DNA of 64,000 nucleotides from Xenorhabdus griffiniae (GTDB taxonomy: Bacteria > Pseudomonadota > Gammaproteobacteria > Enterobacterales > Enterobacteriaceae), in the NCBI RefSeq assembly GCF_001028135.1, contig NZ_LDNM01000082.1, positions 17,923 through 81,922 of the forward strand. The letters are read 5' to 3'. The notes beneath the pieces are model-generated. The model saw only the letters and a program-made list of their open reading frames with translations. It did not search any database and was not told the DNA's origin. Of the stretch, positions 59,466 to 64,000 are shown piece by piece. Made by a program: the position numbers and the translations under genes. Position 1 is the first letter of the stretch. Each line of letters begins with the position of its first letter.

Positions 59466-60383
59466 TTATTTTTCAAACTGATTTTGCAAGGTCATGATCC
59501 AATCCGTGAATGACTTGCCCAATTCTTTATGTTTCATGCCATATTCAACAAATGCCTGCATATAACCCAACTTATTACCACAATCATGACTACGACCTTG
59601 CAAGTGATAAGCCTCAACGGACTCTTTTTCCATCAGCATGGCAATAGCATCTGTCAGTTGTATTTCATCGCCTGCCCCTGGCGCAGTTTTAGCCAATAAT
59701 GGCCAGATTTTTTCGGATAATACATAACGACCAACAATGGAAAGATTCGATGGTGCCTCTTCCGGTTTTGGCTTTTCAACCACACGGACAATAGGTTTGC
59801 TATCCCCAGGCTGTAAATTTTCACCCAGGCAATCAACAATGCCATAATCCGCAACACTTTCTACAGGGACAGGTTCAACCAGAATTTGGCTTACACCACT
59901 GCTGTTGAAGCGTAATAACATTTCGCTCAAATTATATTTTGATAGGTCGGTACTGTACTCATCCAAAATAACATCAGGCAGAACAACAGCGAACGGCTCA
60001 TCACCAATAAGGGGTTTAGCACATAACACGGCATGTCCCAATCCTTTTGCTATTCCCTGACGGGTTTGCATGATGGTCACATGATTTGGGCAGATAGATT
60101 GTATCTCGTCCAATAACTGGCGCTTAACTCTTTTCTCAAGAATCGCTTCCAACTCAAAGCTGGTATCAAAATGGTTTTCTATCGAGTTCTTGGATGAATG
60201 TGTGACCAGAATGATTTCATTAATCCCTGCTTTGATACATTCATTGACCACATACTGAATAAGTGGTTTATCCACCAAGGGGAGCATTTCTTTTGGGATG
60301 GCTTTGGTGGCTGGCAACATCCGGGTTCCCAAACCAGCAACAGGTATAACCGCTTTTTTGACCTTTTTATTTATTACTGACAT
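59466..60383 (-). CDS. galU: UTP-glucose-1-phosphate uridylyltransferase
   Basis: GalU makes UDP-glucose from glucose-1-phosphate and UTP. The 305-residue protein (302 in E. coli) has the nucleotide site [32 protein letters not shown] near 13-44, [16 protein letters not shown], and [25 protein letters not shown] near 112-136. It heads a three-gene minus-strand operon with ugd and an epimerase, so the cluster supplies three linked UDP-sugars. Confidence 0.96.
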   Translation of the reverse strand: MSVINKKVKKAVIPVAGLGTRMLPATKAIPKEMLPLVDKPLIQYVVNECIKAGINEIILVTHSSKNSIENHFDTSFELEAILEKRVKRQLLDEIQSICPNHVTIMQTRQGIAKGLGHAVLCAKPLIGDEPFAVVLPDVILDEYSTDLSKYNLSEMLLRFNSSGVSQILVEPVPVESVADYGIVDCLGENLQPGDSKPIVRVVEKPKPEEAPSNLSIVGRYVLSEKIWPLLAKTAPGAGDEIQLTDAIAMLMEKESVEAYHLQGRSHDCGNKLGYMQAFVEYGMKHKELGKSFTDWIMTLQNQFEK

Positions 60384-60627
60384 TACATCGTCTCCTACTG
60401 CTATGTTTCCACTGAAAAACTCCTTTACAGTTTAAACAATAGCATTAACTCTCAAAAAAAATCGTATGTGTGAGGAAAATAGCACTCGCAAAAAATAACG
60501 CGCACGAGTATACACCAGTTAATTCGGCCAGATATACAGTGCGCTGGCATTTAATCCTGTTCAATAAATACTGATTTACCTTACAATTAACGATAATCTG
60601 CAACCACTTTAAATAACTGGAGCTATT

Positions 60628-61089
60628 TTGACAAACATGTGTCCCTGCGGCAGTGGCTCATCTTTCGACTTTTGCTGTAGCCCCTATCTTGAAAACCATC
60701 TCCCTGCCCCAAATGCTGAATCCCTGATGCGTTCCAGATATAGTGCTTACGTTACACAAAATGCAGACTATCTTATCGCAACCTGGCACCCGGATTGCCA
60801 GTCTGAAAATTGGCGTACTGAAATAGAACAAAGTTTTGCCGGTGTACAATGGCTGGGATTAAATGTCCTCGAAACTAATCAGGGGAAACATAATAACGAA
60901 GCTTATGTTGAATTTTCTGCTTGCTTTATTGAACAAGGAAAGCAAGATAAGCAATTGATTCATGAGCGCTCACGTTTTTTGTGCATTGATCAACGTTGGT
61001 TTTATATAGATGGCATACGCCCTGAAATAGGCCGAAATAGCCCTTGTCCATGTCGTTCAGGCAAGAAATACAAGAAATGCTGTGGTTAA
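60628..61089 (+). CDS. ychJ: YchJ, SEC-C motif protein, TTG start
   Basis: The 153-residue protein has Cys-rich zinc-binding motifs at both ends: [16 protein letters not shown] near 5-20 and the SEC-C motif [17 protein letters not shown] at the C-terminus. Function is unknown. I place the start at a TTG (60628): GGAG lies at 60619-60622, 5 bases before it, and the resulting [10 protein letters not shown] aligns residue for residue with the E. coli start MSQLCPCGSA. The next ATG (60637) would leave only one residue before the first Cys and is 14 bases from the GGAG. Confidence 0.92.
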   Translation: MTNMCPCGSGSSFDFCCSPYLENHLPAPNAESLMRSRYSAYVTQNADYLIATWHPDCQSENWRTEIEQSFAGVQWLGLNVLETNQGKHNNEAYVEFSACFIEQGKQDKQLIHERSRFLCIDQRWFYIDGIRPEIGRNSPCPCRSGKKYKKCCG

Positions 61090-61154
61090 ATCAGCATCTA
61101 AATATCAAACGCAACCACTCACACAGTGAAGAATATTTGAGGTTCTCGTAATCC

Positions 61155-62003
61155 ATGCAAAACGCAAACATACAAAAAAAAATCTTGCGTACGATTTGTC
61201 CTGATTCCAAAGGATTAATCGCAAAAATCACAAACATTTGTTACAAACATCAATTAAACATCGTTCAAAATAATGAGTTTGTTGATCATCGCACTGGACG
61301 ATTTTTTATGCGTACCGAACTGGAGGGTATTTTTAATGACGAAACTCTTCTGGCCGATTTGGATGACGCTCTCCCAGCGGGTTCAAACCGTGAATTAAAT
61401 ACAGCAGGCCGACGCCGTATCGTTATCATGGTGACAAAAGAAGCGCATTGCATTGGCGACATTTTAGTCAAAAGTGTCTATGGTGGACTGGATGTCGAAA
61501 TTGCGGCTGTCATCGGCAATCATACTACTTTGCAAAAATTGATTGAGCAGTTTGATATCCCATTCCATTACATCAGTCATGAAGGTCTAACCCGTGAACA
61601 ACATGACGAAGCATTGATGGCTCAAATTGATCAATATAAGCCGGATTATGTTGTGCTGGCCAAGTATATGCGAGTCTTAACACCAGCATTTGTTCAATAT
61701 TACCCAAATCAAATAATCAACATTCACCATTCATTCTTACCCGCATTTATCGGTGCTCGCCCTTACCATCAGGCTTATGAGCGTGGTGTGAAAATTATTG
61801 GTGCGACGGCTCATTATGTAAATGACAATTTGGATGAAGGCCCGATTATCACCCAAGATGTGATAAATGTGGATCACACCTATACCGCTGAGGAGATGAT
61901 GCGTGCAGGACGGGATGTCGAAAAGAATGTATTGAGCCAAGCATTACACTGGGTATTTTCCCAGCGGGTTTTTGTATATGGCAACCGTACCGTCATTCTT
62001 TAA
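61155..62003 (+). CDS. purU: Formyltetrahydrofolate deformylase
   Basis: PurU releases formate from 10-formyl-THF, feeding PurT and balancing one-carbon pools. The 282-residue protein (280 in E. coli) has an N-terminal ACT domain (about 8-90) and a formyltransferase-type catalytic domain with YVVLAKYMRVLTPAF near 173 and INIHHSFLPAFIGARPYHQAYERG near 196-219. GATAHYVNDNLDEGPII is also conserved. A TGAGG lies upstream of the ATG. It follows ychJ by 65 bases. Confidence 0.96.
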   Translation: MQNANIQKKILRTICPDSKGLIAKITNICYKHQLNIVQNNEFVDHRTGRFFMRTELEGIFNDETLLADLDDALPAGSNRELNTAGRRRIVIMVTKEAHCIGDILVKSVYGGLDVEIAAVIGNHTTLQKLIEQFDIPFHYISHEGLTREQHDEALMAQIDQYKPDYVVLAKYMRVLTPAFVQYYPNQIINIHHSFLPAFIGARPYHQAYERGVKIIGATAHYVNDNLDEGPIITQDVINVDHTYTAEEMMRAGRDVEKNVLSQALHWVFSQRVFVYGNRTVIL

Positions 62004-62147
62004 TAAACCATGTTATCTTTTTAATAAACAATAAGGTATTGTGCCTATAGCTGTTTGGACAAAATGCAACCTTATCACCCAATAGGTTGTAATATGAGCA
62101 TCCGGATCAAAAAGCAAGCGTACGATACTTTATTTTCAATTATCTGC

Positions 62148-62184
62148 TTTACAGCGGCGGTTTATCTGATATTATGCCGCTCGC
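62148..62184 (+). promoter_or_regulatory. Stringent-type promoter of tRNA-Tyr
   Basis: TTTACA at 62148-62153 and TATTAT at 62170-62175 have a 16-base spacer, followed by the GC-rich discriminator GCCGCTCGC. The layout, including the -35 hexamer, is the same as I recall for E. coli tyrT, which is a model for stringent control. The tRNA begins 38 bases after the -10 box. Confidence 0.8.
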
Positions 62185-62213
62185 TGCTAACGACAGTATA
62201 TAATTCAAAATCT

Positions 62214-62298
<85 letters not shown>

Positions 62299-62504
62299 TC
62301 AAGAACACATTTCATTATATAAAAATCAAAAAACATACTTATCTTACTAAACAGTAAATTATAGCTTACTGGTTCATAAAATATCTCGATTTGGAAAGTG
62401 TTAATACGTTCAAGCTAACATTCAAATTGGAATACCATAGAATGGTTATGGGCAAGGAGAAGCAAGATGAAATGTCAAGATGCGTAATACCTAGATAAGC
62501 CAAA

Positions 62505-62544
62505 GGTGAGGAACGAAATGGCACATCATCCTTCCTCACCACCA
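62505..62544 (+). repeat. tRNA-Tyr acceptor-like remnant 246 bp after the tRNA
   Basis: CACCACCATCAA at 62537-62548 repeats the tRNA 3' end and flank (62291-62302) exactly, and the match extends left as ATCCTTCC. The second copy has CCTCACC in place of CCCCACC, and GGTGAGG at 62505-62511 is the matching 5' partner of the mimic acceptor stem. With the next two bases the stem is 9 bp (62505-62513 with 62532-62540), followed by A-CCA. The rest of the tRNA is gone. It may be a collapsed second tRNA gene, a repeat like those after E. coli tyrT, or a decayed attachment site. Confidence 0.6.
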
Positions 62545-62626
62545 TCAAAAAATCTGTTCTAAGCTCTTTTAATGCATTTAGGTAAACACCCATAGCGGAG
62601 CTGAGAAACTCCGCTCATGCTGTCAG

Positions 62627-63490
62627 TTACTCCATATCACTGACGGAGTCGATGAAACGATTTAACACGCTTGAATGAGATTTTGATTTGTAGACATAAC
62701 ACTGATTAATTGCATCAGGCCGTGATATAGGAATGAAGCCCAGACTTTCTCCCTCTTCCAGTGCACCGGAGTGGGAATCTGTAATAAAAATATAATCGGT
62801 TGACTGGATAAAATTGAGACAGCATTCTATATTATCCATCTGTCGAATATTAACTTTTTCTCCGTTTTTTATCATTTCCTCTTCCAGATTCTTTATCAAA
62901 TTGCCTTTATAGAGCACGGGATCACATAACCACGTTCTCTTTCTCAGCAATTGAGTAAAGTCCCCATTGACTTCATCCAATAACTCTTTGCGGCAGCAGA
63001 TCCCCAAATTTGGGCCATCAATTTTCCTTACCAGACTGAATCGATCACTAAGTATTTTTTCCGAACTTAAAATTATTGTATTGCCCTCATAGTCAACTAT
63101 TTCATCAATGTTATCATAACTGAAGCGTAATATATTCACTTGAGCATTATTTCTGTCCGCTGCTTTATAAAGTGAAATCAGATGCTTTTTCTTACCCCAA
63201 TCATGGTATATATTTACAACATTACAAATACTCCCGCTAATGTGTTTCTTTGTAATTTCTTTCTCTTTCAAATAGAGCTCTTTTAAGTCATTATATAACT
63301 CCACTCCGTCTTTGGTCAGAATCATCCCAAACTTCTCCCTTTTGAATAAGCGCTTTCCTAACGTCGCTTCAAAGTCTTTAATTGATTTAGCGACTGGGGG
63401 AGTCGTACGGTTCATCACTCTTGCCGCTTTGCTTAAAGAACCCATTTCCACCACCGCCATGAATGCTTCTAATTTACGAGAAAAAAACAT
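62627..63490 (-). CDS. LysR-type transcriptional regulator
   Basis: A 287-residue LysR-family protein. The N-terminal winged helix is LEAFMAVVEMGSLSKAARVMNRTTPPVAKSIKDFEATLGKRLFKRE near 8-53. The effector domain is divergent and Lys/Asn-rich, and I cannot name a ligand or target. No neighbouring gene on the right lies inside the window. Codon use is more AT-rich than in the core genes, and E. coli has no equivalent here, so it is probably acquired DNA next to the tRNA gene. Confidence 0.85.
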   Translation of the reverse strand: MFFSRKLEAFMAVVEMGSLSKAARVMNRTTPPVAKSIKDFEATLGKRLFKREKFGMILTKDGVELYNDLKELYLKEKEITKKHISGSICNVVNIYHDWGKKKHLISLYKAADRNNAQVNILRFSYDNIDEIVDYEGNTIILSSEKILSDRFSLVRKIDGPNLGICCRKELLDEVNGDFTQLLRKRTWLCDPVLYKGNLIKNLEEEMIKNGEKVNIRQMDNIECCLNFIQSTDYIFITDSHSGALEEGESLGFIPISRPDAINQCYVYKSKSHSSVLNRFIDSVSDME

Positions 63491-64000
63491 AATTCACCGT
63501 TCCTATGTAACTTGTGGCTAAAATAATTTCCTTGAAATGGCCTTCCATCAGGTAACCGCTAAATCAAACTTGATATTATGAAGGTACAGCTTTGTACAAT
63601 AAAAATAAGTATTTTTCAAATGGCATTTATATAAAATACCAGTCCCTGATGCAATAATGCGGTTTAGATGAACTATATTATTCATCTATATCATGATGAA
63701 TATTCCACTGTGATTGTAAGCCATTAATAAATATAACCATGACCTACACATTCAAATTTCTATCAGAGATTGATTAACTCTTCTACTTTTTCATTAATTA
63801 ATTTTTGTAACACACAACATAAAATAAATTTCAATAATAAAAACTCTCACGGGAAATTATAATATCAACTGTTGAATATAACACATAACAATTAGTAAAT
63901 TATTATAAATCCATTAATTTACTATTTATTGATTTGGTGTCTTTTTATTATTTAAAAATCGATTCGACACTTTAAATTTGAGGTAACGAGAGTATTATAA
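63491..64000. other. 510-bp very AT-rich end of the window, no gene seen
   Basis: No open frame of useful size, RNA gene or repeat is apparent. The region upstream of the LysR gene should contain its promoter. Base content falls well below the window average, with many A and T runs. GAGGTAACGAGAG near the right edge resembles a ribosome-binding site, but no start codon follows before the window ends. Confidence 0.45.

Noticed and set aside
62366..62593. A 75-codon minus-strand frame between tRNA-Tyr and the LysR gene
   Set aside because: It overlaps the tRNA-acceptor mimic and lacks a convincing ribosome site. I could not link it to a known protein, though conservation in relatives would be worth a look.

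Overview
This window is a 64 kb piece of a gammaproteobacterial chromosome of low GC content (roughly 42 percent by eye). Gene content and order follow the E. coli K-12 segment from ydgJ-rsx-nth through topA-trp-ompW-tonB-cls-opp-adhE-hns-galU-purU-tyrT. Protein divergence is moderate, trpG is separate from trpD, and galU-ugd-epimerase lies beside hns. I read this as a member of the Morganellaceae, most likely Xenorhabdus or Photorhabdus. The genus is an inference.

Layout, left to right. (1) The 5' end of a Gfo/Idh/MocA oxidoreductase, ydgK, and the complete rsxABCDGE electron-transfer operon running into nth. (2) rnb, a class A beta-lactamase that is not part of the E. coli order, then yciH-pyrF-lapB-lapA on the minus strand, ribA and acnA. 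(3) An unrecognised 279-residue protein gene between acnA and cysB, then topA, a shortened yciN, sohB, yciK-btuR, rluB, yciO and rnm. (4) A complete tryptophan operon with promoter/operator, leader peptide and attenuator (trpL-E-G-D-CF-B-A). (5) ompW with a perfect FNR box, yciC, an inserted SulP transporter, yciB, yciA, tonB, yciY, cls and yciU. (6) An oligopeptide permease operon with two tandem oppA genes, a 1 kb regulatory gap, and adhE. (7) tdk, hns, and a galU-ugd-epimerase operon that takes glucose-1-phosphate to UDP-galacturonate. (8) ychJ, purU, one tRNA-Tyr with a stringent-type promoter, a tRNA-acceptor-like remnant, a LysR regulator and AT-rich DNA to the window end.

Most of the window is housekeeping: redox maintenance (rsx), DNA repair and topology (nth, topA, hns), RNA decay and modification (rnb, rluB, rnm), LPS control (lapAB), biosynthesis (trp, pyrF, ribA, btuR, purU), the envelope (cls, tonB, ompW, galU/ugd) and fermentation (adhE). 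The non-core pieces are the beta-lactamase with a Cys pair at the positions used by class A carbapenemases, the orphan protein, the SulP transporter, the second oppA, the truncated yciN, two hairpin repeats and the region right of tRNA-Tyr. I saw no CRISPR array, intact insertion sequence, prophage, restriction system or obvious new multigene system. The best discovery candidates are the orphan gene at 17677-18516 and the tRNA-Tyr acceptor mimic at 62505-62544.

Several starts were moved from the longest open frame on the basis of Shine-Dalgarno sites and family N-termini (rsxA, rsxC, rsxG, yciH, cysB, yciO, trpB, ompW, yciC, yciB, yciA, cls, both oppA genes, tdk, and the orphan). Family comparisons are from memory, not from a database search.
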